Below, piece after piece: positions 35,151 to 47,763 of a DNA stretch of 64,000 bases. Position 1 is the first letter of the stretch, and every line of letters begins with the position of its first letter. Made by a program: the position numbers and the translations under genes. The DNA is from Costus lasius. Its lineage: Eukaryota; Streptophyta; Magnoliopsida; Zingiberales; Costaceae. The stretch covers positions 1,860,001 through 1,924,000 of the forward strand of contig JANVAS020000222.1 in the NCBI GenBank assembly GCA_027563935.2, written 5' to 3'. The notes below the pieces were generated by a model. The model worked only from the letters and a program-made list of their open reading frames with translations. It searched no databases and was not told where the DNA came from.

Positions 35151-36086
35151 TGATGACACGAAAATTCATAATATATTTTGTGTCATTTAATAGGTCTTAT
35201 TGTGTCATATTCATGCTCTTTTGTTTATTTTTATGCCTTTTTATCAAATATTGTGGAATCTATACCTTTTTGTGTTTTTGATCACTTTTAGGTAAAAAGG
35301 CACTATTTTAAAGCGTTTTCAAGCAAATTCAGATGCATAGATAAATCCCCATCATCAAGAGAATTTTACATGTCAAATTTCACGAAGATTGGAGCTTCAG
35401 ACCAAAATATGGCAGGGCCGTAATCCAAATTACGGTACCGTGGTTTTACTGAATCTACAGAATAAACCATGGCACTGCCGTAATTTTCGAGCACTGCCAT
35501 ATTTTGGGTCAATTTCTGTACAGAAAGTTTTTCAGATTTTATGGCACCACCATAAACCATATTACGGGCCGTAATTTGGGTTGATTTCCGACTGGAGAGT
35601 TTTGCAGATTTTACGGCACTGTCGTGAATCATATTACGGGCCGTAATTTCAGGAGATTTTCTTACAAAATATTTTGCATGATCACGGCACTGCCGTGGTT
35701 GTTTTCATGGCTCATATTTCTTTCCAGATTCTTCACATAATAAAATACGGCACTGCCGTAATCCAAATTACAGCCATAATTCTAACCCAGGCGGCCAATT
35801 TTTCTGGACTTTTTGAAGCCTGATTCTTGCGCGGATGATTGCGGACGATCTAGACCATCAATTTGAGATCCATAAAAGGGAAATACTTATCAGACTGAGG
35901 AGAGGAGACACACAAAAGCCCCAATTTTGATCCACGTTCGAGAGAGAAATTATGATTTTCACCATCGCCCTAGGTTTCGCCGTCGCGAAGTGTACAGTGA
36001 ATCTCCGACCGTGAAATTTGAAGGAAAGCTGCACCTAGAGGAGGAGAACATACCCCAGAAGTTTCAGAATGAAAGGAGATTGATCA
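35151..36086 (+). mobile_element. Ty3/gypsy LTR fragment (U3 side), truncated by a copia LTR
   Basis: It starts TGATGACACGAAAATTCATA, the family LTR start, and runs 936 bases with eight or so TTACGG...CCGTAA-type near-palindromes (35397-35790). It then reads into the segment equivalent to 1-300 of the window. It stops at the copia LTR at 36087; the rest of the LTR is not found on the other side of the copia remains. Confidence 0.85.
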
Positions 36087-38389
36087 TGTTGGGAATCCCC
36101 AGGCCAATTTTAAAATTTTAATAACAGCGGAAGCATTGGCTCGAAACAGGATAACCCTAAGAGCCAGGATCCCTTACGAGTGATCCACCGGATGTGTCAG
36201 AGTAATATACCTTTATTTGCATAATCCAAGGGGCTGATGATGACGAAGAAGAGGCGCACAAGTGTCTGCCCTCTACAATCGTGCACACATGAACTGCTCG
36301 AGATTCTCTTCACTCCGCGCCTGGTGCTAGCCTTTGGGAGGAAGATCATGTTGCCTATGTTGTTGCCCTCTTTGCTTATGCCATCTCTAAGATGCGCCAA
36401 AGAGGTGTTCAAGGGAGGAGATTGACTACAAGGAGAGGGAAGCTCTACAACTTGTGTCAATCTGTTGTTTAGCCACTTTCTTCTTCCTCATGGTATCCGC
36501 CATCTCTAAGATGCGCCCGTGAAGAATATGAATAGGAGACTATGCGCATCTTCCTAGAAGATGCACCAATTCTCCTAGAGATCATGCGCCATCTTCCTAG
36601 AAGATGCGCCAATCCTCCTAGAGGATATTCTATTCATCATACGCTAATCCTCCTAGAGGATGCGCCTAGATGAAGTCATGATCTCACAAATTTCCTTTCA
36701 ATTCTCCAAAGCTTGCGCCATCTTCATGAAGATGCGCCACCATGATGAGAACTTCTTCTTAGTGTCAACTCCCAAGAAGATGCCTTAAGATAAGAAGAGA
36801 TGTTGTAACTCCTCTTCTTCTCCTTCCTTCATGTGTTTGCGCCACCTTCATGGAAGATGCGCCCATGGAGGAAAAAATATTTCCTCAAGCACCAAACCTT
36901 CCAAGGGATGCGCCAAAGAGGAAGGAAGAAGCTTCAAAGTGATCTCATGCGCCTAGAAGAGGTGAAACTTGTCATCCATGGATGTAAGTGACACCCCCAT
37001 GCATGTAGGCTCCATGGGGAAGAAGGAGAGAGGTCTTGGCGGCTAGGTTAGAGAGATCTTAGATGATTTCGGCTAGGGCAATATTTAATTACGAAAATCC
37101 ATAATAAATAAGCACCTAGATCCATTATGGCTTAATGGATGTGGATCCGCAACTTAAGTGATGAATATATTTATTATAAATATTCACTTAAGTTGTGCAT
37201 GGCCCCCATGAATTAAGTTGTGCGTGGCCCCCATGACTTAAGTTGTGAATAAAATGAATATAAATATTCATTTAATTCACCTAAGTCGCGGGCCCCCATG
37301 TTACGTTTAAATCAATCTCAAAAAGCCACCAAACAAAATCGGAGCTTAAACCCAATATTTGACCACTCAACTGAACCTAGTCCATCAAGGTCAAACGTGG
37401 TCACCCGAAGGTCAACCGGGGTCAACTGAAGTCAAAACACAACATCATCCCAAAAGATCATCTCCAACTCATCAGACGCATCCGCGATGCATCGGACTCC
37501 CAAACTAACTAGAATCAACCAAATGACTCGATTATAGGCAACTCGATCAATACGAGATCTCGAGTGTCTAGGTGTGCGACCCTATAGGTTCCTCAGATGT
37601 TGGCAGTGATAACCTCACATCATCACAAGCAATGAGTGGGACCTAGCAGTACATCATTGCTACCCAAGTCCTCGGAATGGAGTCGTCATCGATATCCCCT
37701 AAAATTGCGACAAGATATATGTACACTCTATTCCTTTTGCCAGGCTGATCGTCCAAGTCGAACAAGTGTGTCACACTTGTTAATTCCAACATCGATGGTC
37801 ATGACTCTATTCAAGCTTAACCTGGGTGTGGCTACACACTTTTAGTCATGCACCATGGACATCAAACTTCCCCACAGGGAAGAGGCAAATCCTGTATTGG
37901 CACATTGAATCTCTCATATGGCTTAACATATACCCAATGACAACCGTTATGACTCCCCTGTTATGCGGAATGTTAGATTATATCAAAGTACATCTCTTAC
38001 CATATAGAGGTATCAATGCCCTCATGTCAAGGACGAGTAAATCTCTATCATTGTGAGATTTGACCTGTGACACCAAGTCAAATCCTCACGGCGGGTCGAT
38101 CCAGTATATCTCCCTTGATATACCCATATGCCTGCGTTAGCAACCCGTGCTCAACCAGTGCATATACCAGTCTCAAGTGCATCACAGTTGTCCCTTATCC
38201 ACTATGACACTTGACCGGGGATTATTCTTTGAGACTAGATAAAATCTATCTCTAAGGACATTGTATATGCAAATGTACATATGACGCAGATGTATAAAAG
38301 GCATAACAACGACCATGCCAGGATGTATATCACAAATGAATATGACACATATCGGACCAACCATTGGTCCTAAGGCATATACACCAACA
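36087..38389 (-). repeat. Copia LTR (3' LTR of a decayed minus-strand element)
   Basis: 2,303 bases with TGTTGG/CCAACA ends. On the minus strand the base before its start (38390) is preceded by GTGCAAGTGGGAGAT, the same polypurine tract used by the other copia elements here, so this is the 3' LTR. It contains a cluster of about 40-bp repeats (GATGCGCCAATCCTCCTAGA, 36540-36670) and the LTR core shared with the other families (about 37640-37850). Confidence 0.85.
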
Positions 38390-38700
38390 ATCTCCCACTT
38401 GCACTAGGACCCTGTTATTGTGTCACCACAATCAACACGTCCTCAGTCAGACCTACCATGCTCCTGCTGCGCCAGAGCATCGGTCAGTGGGCCTATCATG
38501 ACTCTCTTGGTGTAAATATCTGCAATCTCACAACACCTTTGTCTCCAAGACAAAGTGGAAGCCCTAGAGTATGTGTTTGGATCTTTTGGTGAAACCTTGG
38601 TTTTTCTGTCATGCATCATTGCTCCTTTGTGCTCACAAATAGAGACCAATAACAGTATGACAACCACTTGAAGTTCAATGAAGAACTCCCATATCCAAAC
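38390..38700 (-). pseudogene. Decayed copia pol, RNase H C-terminal remnant (part 1)
   Basis: Minus-strand translation from about 38680 down gives degraded counterparts of the RNase H end: a CEHKGA segment for CDNNGA, PNTYS for SKHIL and PLTDALAQQEHG for the usual ADPLTKALAQQKH. It belongs with 47764-49215 on the far side of the element inserted at 38701. Stops and shifts are numerous. Confidence 0.65.
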
Positions 38701-40366
38701 TGTTGGGGTATGCCCTTAAGGCTAATGTTTGAGGCCTAAGGATTGTATCAGTATCATGTAATAAACTCTTGTGTTTATAAAGGCATGGTTGTTATTCAGT
38801 TTGTTACCTTGTCTGCTGTAATAAGTGTACTTCTGAATAATGTCTCAAAGCTGTTCAGCTGGGCTGACATGCTATATGTCCTTAGTCGATGTATCTTGGT
38901 GAACATGAGACAGCCTTGATATGGTTAAGACTAATATGTGTTCTAATCTTATAGGATGCTTCGAGCATGGAATAAGATATAGACTCATGGGTACATTGGA
39001 TGTACTGGACAGACCCTACTAGGATATTCAGTTGCTTGTCACAATGTGAATAATCCTTGATTGTAACAAGTGGCACATTTCCTCTGACTTGAGATCACTT
39101 GTGTTTTCTAAATGATGATTGTCATTGTTTTGAGGTAGTTCAATATCATTTGAAACATAATGATTATAGACTATCTTGGATGGTGAGCTTGAGTCATGTT
39201 AGGGCACTAGTGATAGACATAGGATTGCCGTCTCCTTGTTTAAGGAGTGCGATGTTCTAAAGGGCCCCCTGGATGAGATGATTGAGAAAGTGTATGGCCA
39301 TACCCGGGTGACTGTGATCATCTGATCTAATCATGCTCATCATATTGGAATTACAAGCTTGACACGCTTGTCCAATAAGAACATCCAGTGGCAAAGGAAA
39401 TATGTATGCTTAGTGAAGTTGATTCACGCTTGTGCTGTATTTTGGGTGTAGTCTTGGAAGACTCTTTCCTTTATATTGGGAGACAGTGATGTGTTGCTAG
39501 ATACCCCTCACTGATCGTGATGACGTGAGTTATCGTTACCGACATTTAAAGGAAACCCTCAAGGTCGCACAATTTGATGATATGGCTTACTTAAGTCAGA
39601 TCGTGTGGACTGAATTGTTTAAGTTCAGTTTAAAGGGATTTGATCTCTGATTGTAAGTGAGATCTGGTCTGATCATGTTTGATTGATTAGGGCTTGAGAT
39701 CGGTAAGCTTCGATCGAGAGAATAGATGCTAGATCGGTGAGATCAGAAGCATCAAGAGATCAACGGTTAGATCTGGAGCCTTAGGGTTTATTTGAGATCT
39801 AGACTTGATTGATTGGCTTGATTGGTTCTTAAACCGAACCAAATTGAACCAGCTCATGAAATGAGCGCATGGTTCAAGGCGTGGCGACATGTTCACTTGG
39901 CGTGAACATTGGAGCGATGAGTGGTTGCTATTTTTAGTAACCATGATCTCCACTTGGAGATGGCTCACGTTCGAATAGAGGGTTCTCTATTCTCGTCACT
40001 CAAACTCATTCCTCTTGATTGGGTGTGCGGCGACAACTTGAAGCATAGAGGAAGATTCGGCCAAGAGAGATCGACATCTCCATCCCTTTCCTTTCGATCA
40101 AAGACATCTTGGTCGATCCTTGCTAGCACAAGGGACGACAAGAAGCAAGCCGTCGCTCATCTTGTGTGTGACGATTTGGAGGAGACCTTCGTTGTTCTCT
40201 TGCTTCCAAGGCGCCATCTTGAAATGGCTATGGTATGAATCGCATCTTCTCTATTCATGTTTCGAAAGTTCATCATATAATGCATGCTCTTCGACCCTTG
40301 AATCCGCTGCCTATCATGTTGCGCCACTTTAGGGTTTCGCACCCCTCATGAAAGGGGTTCCCAAAA
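38701..40366 (+). repeat. 5' LTR of copia A
   Basis: Begins TGTTGGGGTATGCCC and ends GGTTCCCAAAA, directly before ATTGGTATCAGAGC. The end lacks the canonical CA, as does the 3' LTR copy (see findings). It contains the shared LTR core with TATGGCCATA (39294-39303). Confidence 0.9.
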
Positions 40367-40367
40367 A

Positions 40368-40380
40368 TTGGTATCAGAGC
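40368..40380 (+). other. Primer-binding site of copia A, initiator tRNA-Met type
   Basis: TTGGTATCAGAGC, complementary to the 3' end of plant initiator tRNA-Met, one base after the 5' LTR. Confidence 0.9.
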
Positions 40381-42187
40381 AGGTTACATGCGTAATTATA
40401 TGATTGCTTTGATTTTGTGTTCCATGAATGTTTAGATCTATATCATGCGTAATTTTATCATGTTAATATGTTTCATGTAGAAACCTATTTTATGTTTCAT
40501 TTGCGCATGTATGTTGGCATGTTGGCGCATCTTTGTTTTCTCAAAAATGGATCACATGCGCGACTAACATTAGATCTAAGGCCCTGCTGTAAACCCTTAG
40601 ACGGGTTATTAGGGTTGAAATCATCCCCTAGGTTAGATCCAACAGTCTGATCAGACTATCTGACAGCCTTGATGGGTCGACCAGATAGCATCTGTGCGCA
40701 AGCATCAGATGGCTATAGGTCGACTGCAGACAGGCGTGTAGCGATGTCTGATTGAGACAACCTATGAACGCACATGAGTTAGGCCCGGGGTCACACCCGC
40801 TTGCCAGACCTCATTGTGGTCGTTCAGCCCTTGGCGCATGCATTGTTGACCTTTTGGTCGACTCAAGTCAGTTAGGACTTGGTGCATGTAAGGGCACAGG
40901 ATCTGACTAGGTTCGATGAGTGGATCCCTAGTAATGGACCGTTGTAAGGTAGTAAGGCTAATAAGGAAAAATAAAATTAATCTCAATGGGGTTTTTCAAA
41001 AATTTTATTTTTCATGATTGGATCACATGATGTATGATGCCATATGTATGTTTATTTAGTCTTATGTGGGCTGCCCATGTTTAATGTGTGCTGTGCTGGG
41101 GCCTGCGTGCCTGGAATTATTTTGTAAATTATTTTTAATTGTGATCTGCGTATCACCTTCTATTTAATTTATAAAATGTAATTGACCTGCGAGTCAATCT
41201 TGTCTAGATAGATTAATTTGTAAATTAATCAGACAAGAGCACAGAGCACACTTGGCAGAGGCGCATGCAGCAGTGGCTTGACCAGGTGGGAGGTCCAGGG
41301 TTCGACTCTGGGACCAGGCGCATTTTCCCTGGTAGGCGCACCTGAGCTGCAGATGGCGCTTGGGCCCTGGTTTGGGCCAAATGAGCAGCCAAAGACCCAT
41401 GAAGAAAAACAAGTGAAGGCTTAAGTTAATTAAGGTCTTACTTAGGTTTCATGGGCGTTTACCACATAAGATCCATGCTTTCTTTTATTGTTTAAATATT
41501 AGAATTGCATGATTAGTTTATCTTCTGCTATCACCATAGGAATTGCATGATAGTGAAGAAGATAAAAGACCGTTAAAATCCAACGCTAAATATCAAGCTC
41601 GTAAGCCTTCTGACGCGAAACCTCACTGTTCTGATTATCGTTGGAGCCGTGTTGTACCCACTCAGTGGGCACGTCCATCTATCTTCAGACGGTGCGGGAT
41701 TACACCTGCGTGTTACAGAGAAGGGATTTATCGCTTCTCGTTGCTCAGCATAGCACGTGGTGGTCCAGGGAGTAGGTCGGGTCAGCTTGACCATGTAGGC
41801 TACATATGTGGCGCATATGGTAGCACATGGAGGCAGCCATCTGTGGGGTCAGAGATTGTGTTGTACCAACTCAGTTGGCACAGTCTGCTGGATTGCCCAG
41901 ATGAAGGGGAATCGCACGGGTTGGCGATCGGCAGGGACTGCCTACCAGAGATTAGTGCTTGTACTCTCTGTGCATCTTATCTCGCCTGAGCGGGACGCGG
42001 AGACCAAGTATGAAATCTGGATCCCATCTCACTAAAAGAGTGTTTACTCTTTCGGACTGTTTAATGGATTTTTCAGTCAGATAAAATAGTGAGAAAAAGA
42101 ATCTTTCTTAAGTCCTGATTGATTCTTAACATTGATACTGACCTTGCTGTTCTTGCATTGTTGTAGATACCTGCAGCAACGAACACC
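40381..42187 (+). other. Untranslated leader of copia A
   Basis: 1.8 kb between PBS and Gag start with no conserved frame. The open frame at 41543-41989 overlaps the hairpins and has no homologue in the sister leaders. Repeated TGGCGCA/GGCGCA motifs occur from 40520 on. Hairpins lie at 41657-41669, 41866-41878 and 41981-41994. At 41278-41325 a B-box-like GGTTCGACTC sits in a tRNA-T-arm-like context. Confidence 0.8.
41657..41994 (+). other. Three-hairpin leader motif, copia A
   Basis: CCCAC-TCA-GTGGG (41657-41669), CCAAC-TCA-GTTGG (41866-41878) and CTCGC-CTGA-GCGGG (41981-41994). Start-to-start spacing is 209 and 115 bases, close to the 212/111 and 215/112 of the two related leaders. Stem bases differ between elements while pairing is kept. 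Confidence 0.65.
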
Positions 42188-45100
42188 ATGAACTTCAATG
42201 TGCGATCCCTACTGGAAAGGGAGAAGTTTGCTGGGCCAAACTTCTCAGACTGGTTTGGACACCTTAAGATTGTTCTTAAGGCAGAGGGAAACTGTATGTC
42301 CTCGAGACGGCTATACCGCCTCAGCCCGCTCCGAACGCCGCAAGGGCGGTTCGGGAAGCCTATGAAAAGCACGTCAATGATAGCATTGATGTCGCTTGCC
42401 TGATGCTAGCGTCTATGACGCCACCGCTGCAGCGTCAGCATGAGGATATGTCTGCTATAGACATGATAGCGAACCTCAAGATGTTGTATGCTGCACAGGC
42501 GAGGACAGAACGCTATAATCTGACAAAGATTTTCTTTCAGAGCAAACTGGCTGAAGGGAGCCCAGTGGGAGCTCATGTGCTCAAGATGATTGGGCACAAG
42601 GAAGCTCTAGAGAAACTGGGGCATACCATCAATCAGGAGCTCGCTGTAGATATTATTCTGCAGTCTCTCCCGCCTTCATTCGACGCGTTCATTATTAACT
42701 TTAATATGAACAAAATTGATTGTACTCCGGCAGAGCTGCTGAATATGCTCTTGACTACTGAGGAAACTCTGAAGGGAAAGCCTTCGACCTCTGTCTTAAT
42801 GGTTCCTTCTAGGAACAAGAAGAAAGGGAAGAAGGGCAAGGCCCCTGTCAAGAGCTACAGCAAGGCTCTGAAGCAAAAGGTGAAGCGGTCCAAGGAATAC
42901 AGATGTTTCCACTGTGGCCAGCTGGGTCACTGGAAAAAGGACTGTAAAGCGCTCCAAGGAGATAAGAGGGGAAGCATTGCTTCTGGCTCAGGTATTTTTG
43001 TGACTGAGGTCATGTTTTCTTCTTCTATATCATGGGTGTTGGACACTGCATGTGGAGTTCACATTTGTTCAAATGTACAGGAACTCAAGAGAAGAAGGCA
43101 GGTGGAACAGCATGAGGTGGACCTACGCGTTGGAAATGGGGCACGGGTTGCTGCTGTTGCTGTAGGAGACTATTTCATCTCTTTGCCATCTGGAATTGTA
43201 TTAGAATTAAACAGTTGTTACTTTGTTCCCAGTATTACTAAAAATATTATCTCCATTCCTGCTCTTGTCAGGAAGGGTTTTTCCTTTGAATGCAATATTT
43301 CAAAGTGTGTTTATCTTTAGATAATATTGTTTATGCAACTGGTTCAATTAACAATGGATTATACATGTTGGACATGGAAAGTTCTATACAAAATGTTGAT
43401 ATTAAGAAAGCCAAGAATGCTGATGACAGCACCTTGCTATGGCATAGTCGTTTAGGCCATATTAACAAGAAGCGCATTAAGCGGTTGCATGATAATGGAC
43501 TGCTGGGATCATTCTCCTGTGAGGAGATTGATACATGCAAGGCTTGTTTAATGGGTAAAATGACGAAGTCACCTTTTCCTAACAAAGGTCAAAGGGCTTC
43601 AGGTTTACTTGACCTTATACACAGTGATGTGTGTGGGCCATTTAATAAACATGCCAGAGGTGGCTATCAGTACTTCATTACCTTTACTGATGATTTCAGT
43701 AGATATGGGTATGTTTATTTAATGAGACATAAAAGTGAATCTTTTGACAAGTTCAAAGAGTTCAAGAATGAAGTACAGAATCAGCTAGGCCGAAATATCA
43801 AGGCACTTCGTTCTGATCGAGGTGGGGAATACCTAAGTCGAGAATTTACTGACTATCTGAAGGAGTGTGGGATTATCTCACAGCTCACTCCGCCAGGAAC
43901 ACCCCAATGGAATGGTGTGTCCGAGAGGAGAAATAGAACTCTACTTGATATGGTTCGTTCTATGATGAGTCAGGCTACTCTTCCTTACTCCTTTTGGGGA
44001 TTTGCACTGGAGACAGCTGCAAAGGTACTAAACCGAGTGCCATCCAAGGCCGTTTCTAAGACTCCATATGAGTTATGGTATGGGAAATAGCCGAGCTTGA
44101 CATTTATCAGGATCTGGGGCTGCGAGGCTTATGTCAAAAAGCTCGCCTCTGGGAAACTAGAGAGCAGATCTGACAAATGCATTTTTGTCGGTTACCCTAA
44201 GGAAACTAAGGGTTATTATTTCTACGATCCCAAAGAGAACAAGGTATTTGTTGCTCGGACGGCCATATTTCTTGAGAAGGAGTTTCTTCTGCAAGAGGCC
44301 AGTGGGAGAGAAATAAATCTGGATGAGAACCCAGAGGAAGGACAAAGTGCTCAAGCGCAGTTGGATGAGCCTGAGCCGGTAGATCAGGTTATTGAACAAC
44401 CTGAGGCTCAGATATCACGGGAACCACGAAGATCAGGAAGGATTCGTCGTCAGCCTGAGCGCTATGACGGAGTCTACATCATTGATAATGATGAACCCCT
44501 CACTTATGCGGATGCGGTCAGTGGACCGGAGTCAGCAAGATGGCTTGAAGCTATGCGCGCCGAGATGGACTCCATGTCAGATAACCAAGTCTGGGATTTG
44601 GTTGATCCGCCTCCGGGAGTTATCCCTATAGGCTGTAAATGGATCTTCAAGAAGAAGATTGACATGGATGGTAACGTGGTTACCTATAAAGGCAGGCTAG
44701 TTGCGAAAGGTTTCAAACAAATCTACGGGATAGATTATGATGAAACTTTCTCACCAGTAGCTATGTTTAAGTCTATTCAGATTCTTTTCGCGATAGCTGC
44801 ATATTACGATTATGAGATCTGGCAGATGGATGTGAAAACAGCTTTCCTTAATGGAAATCTGGATGAGGATGTGTATATGACACAACCTGAAGGTTTCACT
44901 AATCCATCAGATCGTCATAAAATATGCAAGTTAAAGAAGTCTATTTATGGACTTAAACAAGCATCTAGAAGCTGGAATATTCGTTTTGATGAATCAGTCA
45001 CTGAATTTGGTTTCATCAAGAACGAGAATGACCCGTGTGTATATAAGAGGTTTAGTGGGAGCGTGATTACCTTCCTGGTCCTCTACGTCGATGACATCTT

Positions 45101-46067
45101 GATCATTGGAAATGACATTCCTAAAATGCATGCGGTTAAGGCATGGTTAAGGAAATGTTTCCAGATGAAAGATTTAGGAGAAGCAGCCTATGTATTAGGT
45201 GTGAAGATCTAGAGGGATAGATCTAAGAGGCTTCTCGGGTTGTGCCAGAGTACTTACATCGATAAAGTCCTGGAGAGATTTCATTTAGAGAATTCTAAAA
45301 GAGGATATCTTCCAGTCAGACATGGTCTGAATCTTTCGAAGAGTCAGTGTCCACAAACACAGACTGAGAAGGATGAAATGGACAATACGCCTTATGCTTC
45401 GGCTATTGGGTCCATTATGTATGCGATGTTGTGTACTCGCCCAGACGTCGCTTACGGGTTAAGCGTGACCAGTCGGTTCCAAAGTAATCCGGGAGTGGCA
45501 CACTGGATTGCAGTCAAGAACATCTTAAAATATCTGCGGAGGACCAAAGATATGTTCTTGGTATATGGTGGTCAGGAAGAACTCAGTATTGAGGGATATA
45601 CTGACGCTTCGTTCCAATCAGACCAGGATGATTTCCGATCGCAATCAGGCTATGTTTTTAGCTTGAATGGAGGAGCAGTGGTGTGGAAAAGTTTCAAACA
45701 GTCAACTGTTGCTGATTCCACAACAGAAGTCGAGTATGTTGCAGCCTCGGAAGCATCCAAGGAGGCAGTGTGGATTCGTAAGTTCGTGAGAGAACTTAGT
45801 GTTGTTCCTTCGAGTGCAGATCCTTTGGTTATCTTCTGTGATAACACTGGAGCTATCGCACAGGCAAAGGAACCACGGTCGCACCAGAAGTCCAAGCACA
45901 TACAGAGACGGTTTCACTTGATCAGGGAGATCATAGATCGTGGCGAGATCAAAATCTGCAAGGTTCATACAGATGACAATCTAGCAGACCTGCTTACCAA
46001 GCCTCTGGCGCAGCAGAAGCATGAGAAGCACTGTAATAATATGGGTTTGAGATTTCTCAACCATTAG
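42188..46067 (+). pseudogene. gag-pol of copia A, broken
   Basis: Starts MNFNVRSLLEREKFAG. A one-base loss near 42290 shifts the frame. The next frame (to 43320) carries the rest of Gag, the zinc knuckle CFHCGQLGHWKKDC and the protease site WVLDTACGVHI. A second shift lies between 43285 and 43318. The frame then covers the HHCC pre-integrase (LWHSRLGHINKKR, CKACLMGKM), the integrase core (DLIHSDVCGPF, LRSDRGGEY, NGVSERRNRT), RT (YVDDILIIG) and RNase H (ADSTTEVEYVAASEA). It has stops TAG at 44088-44090 and 45210-45212. The order Gag-PR-IN-RT-RH is that of Ty1/copia. All domains are recognisable, so decay is recent. It could be mobilised only with proteins from another copy. Confidence 0.92.
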
Positions 46068-46068
46068 A

Positions 46069-46087
46069 TTAAGTGCAAGTGGGAGAT
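46069..46087 (+). other. Polypurine tract of copia A
   Basis: AAGTGCAAGTGGGAGAT directly precedes the 3' LTR start. The same tract precedes the LTRs at 51842 and 59331 and, on the minus strand, that at 38389. Confidence 0.8.
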
Positions 46088-47758
46088 TGTTGGGGTATGC
46101 CCTTAAGGCTAATGTTTGAGGCCTAAGGATTGTATCAGTATCATGTAATAAACTCTTGTGTTTATAAAGGCATGGTTGTTATTCAGTTTGTTACCTTGTC
46201 TGCTGTAATAAGTGTACTTCTGAATAATGTCTCAAAGCTGTTCAGCTGGGCTGACATGCTATATGTCCTTAGTCGATGTATCTTGGTGAACATGAGACAG
46301 CCTTGATATAGTTAAGACTAATATGTGTTCTAATCTTATAGGATGCTTCGAGCATGGAATAAGATATAGACTCATGGGTACATTGGATGTACTGGATAGA
46401 CCCTACTAGGATATTCAGTTGCTTGTCACAATGTGAATAATCCTTGATTGTAACAAGTGGCACATTTCCTCTGACTTGAGATCACTTGTGTTTTCTAAAT
46501 GATGATTGTCATTGTTTTGAGGTAGTTCAATATCATTTGAAACATAATGATTATAGACTATCTTGGATGGTGAGCTTGAGTCATGTTAGGGCACTAGTGA
46601 TAGACATAGGATTGCCGTCTCCTTGTTTAAGGAGTGCGATGTTCTAAAGGGCCCCCTGGATGAGATGATTGAGAAAGTGTATGGCCATACCCGGGTGACT
46701 GTGATCATCTGATCTAATCATGCTCATCATATTGGAATTACAAGCTTGACACGCTTGTCCAATAAGAACATCCAGTGGCAAAGGAAATATGTATGCTTAG
46801 TGAAGTTGATTCACGCTTGTGCTGTATTTTGGGTGTAGTCTTGGAAGACTCTTTCCTTTATATCGGGAGACAGTGATGTGTTGCTAGATACCCCTCACTG
46901 ATCGTGATGACGTGAGTTATCGTTACCGACATTTAAAGGAAACCCTCAGGGTCGCACAATTTGATGATATGGCTTACTTAAGTCAGATCGTGTGGACTGA
47001 ATTGTTTAAGTTCAGTTTAAAGGGATTTGATCTCTGATTGTAAGTGAGATCTGATCTGATCATGTTTGATTGATTAGGGCTTGAGATTGGTAAGCTTCGA
47101 TCGAGAGAATAGATGCTAGATCGGTGAGATCAGAAGCATCAAGAGATCAACGGTTAGATCTGGAGCCTTAGGGTTTATTTGAGATCTAGACTTGATTGCT
47201 TGGCTTGATTGGTTCTTAAACCGAACCAAATTGAACCAGCTCATGAAATGAGCGCATGGTTCAAGGCGTGGCGACATGTTCACTTGGCGTGAACATTGGA
47301 GCGATGAGTGGTTGCTATTTTTAGTAACCATGATCTCCACTTGGAGATGGCTCACGTTCGAATAGAGGGTTCTCTATTCTCGTCACTCAAACTCATTCCT
47401 CTTGACACTCTTGGGTGTGCGGCGACAACTTGAAGCATAGAGGAAGATTCGGCCAAGAGAGATCGACATCTCCATCCCTTTCCTTTCGATCAAAGACATC
47501 TTGGTCGATCCTTGCTAGCACAAGGGACGACAAGAAGCAAGCCGTCGCTCATCTTGTGTGTGACGATTTGGAGGAGGCCTTTGTTGTTCTCTTGCTTCCA
47601 AGGCGCCATCTTGAAATGGCTATGGTATGAATCGCATCTTCTCTATTCATGTTTCGAAAGTTGATCATATAATGCATGCTCTTCGACCCTTGAATCCGCT
47701 GCCTATCATGTTGCGCCACTTTAGGGTTTCGCACCCCTCATGAAAGGGGTTCCCAAAA
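46088..47758 (+). repeat. 3' LTR of copia A
   Basis: 1,671 bases, near-identical to 38701-40366. The main difference is five extra bases near 47406 (CACTC context). It ends CCCAAAA before the duplicated CAAAC. Confidence 0.9.
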
Positions 47759-47763
47759 CAAAC

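Larger units (their letters stand above)
38701..47758 (+). mobile_element. Full-length Ty1/copia retrotransposon A, nested in an older copia
   Basis: 9,058 bases. Two near-identical LTRs (38701-40366 and 46088-47758) differ by about a dozen substitutions and one 5-base indel by eye (about 0.7 percent), so it is a recent insertion. Exact 5-bp duplications CAAAC flank it (38696-38700 and 47759-47763). It splits the pol remnant of the minus-strand copia whose LTR is at 36087. The internal part has an iMet PBS, a 1.8-kb leader with three hairpins, a gag-pol with two frameshifts and two stops, and a polypurine tract. It is not autonomous as it stands. Confidence 0.95.

Noticed and set aside
41543..41989. 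148-residue open frame in the copia A leader
   Set aside because: It spans the hairpin motif, is not kept in the copia B or C leaders and precedes the real Gag start.
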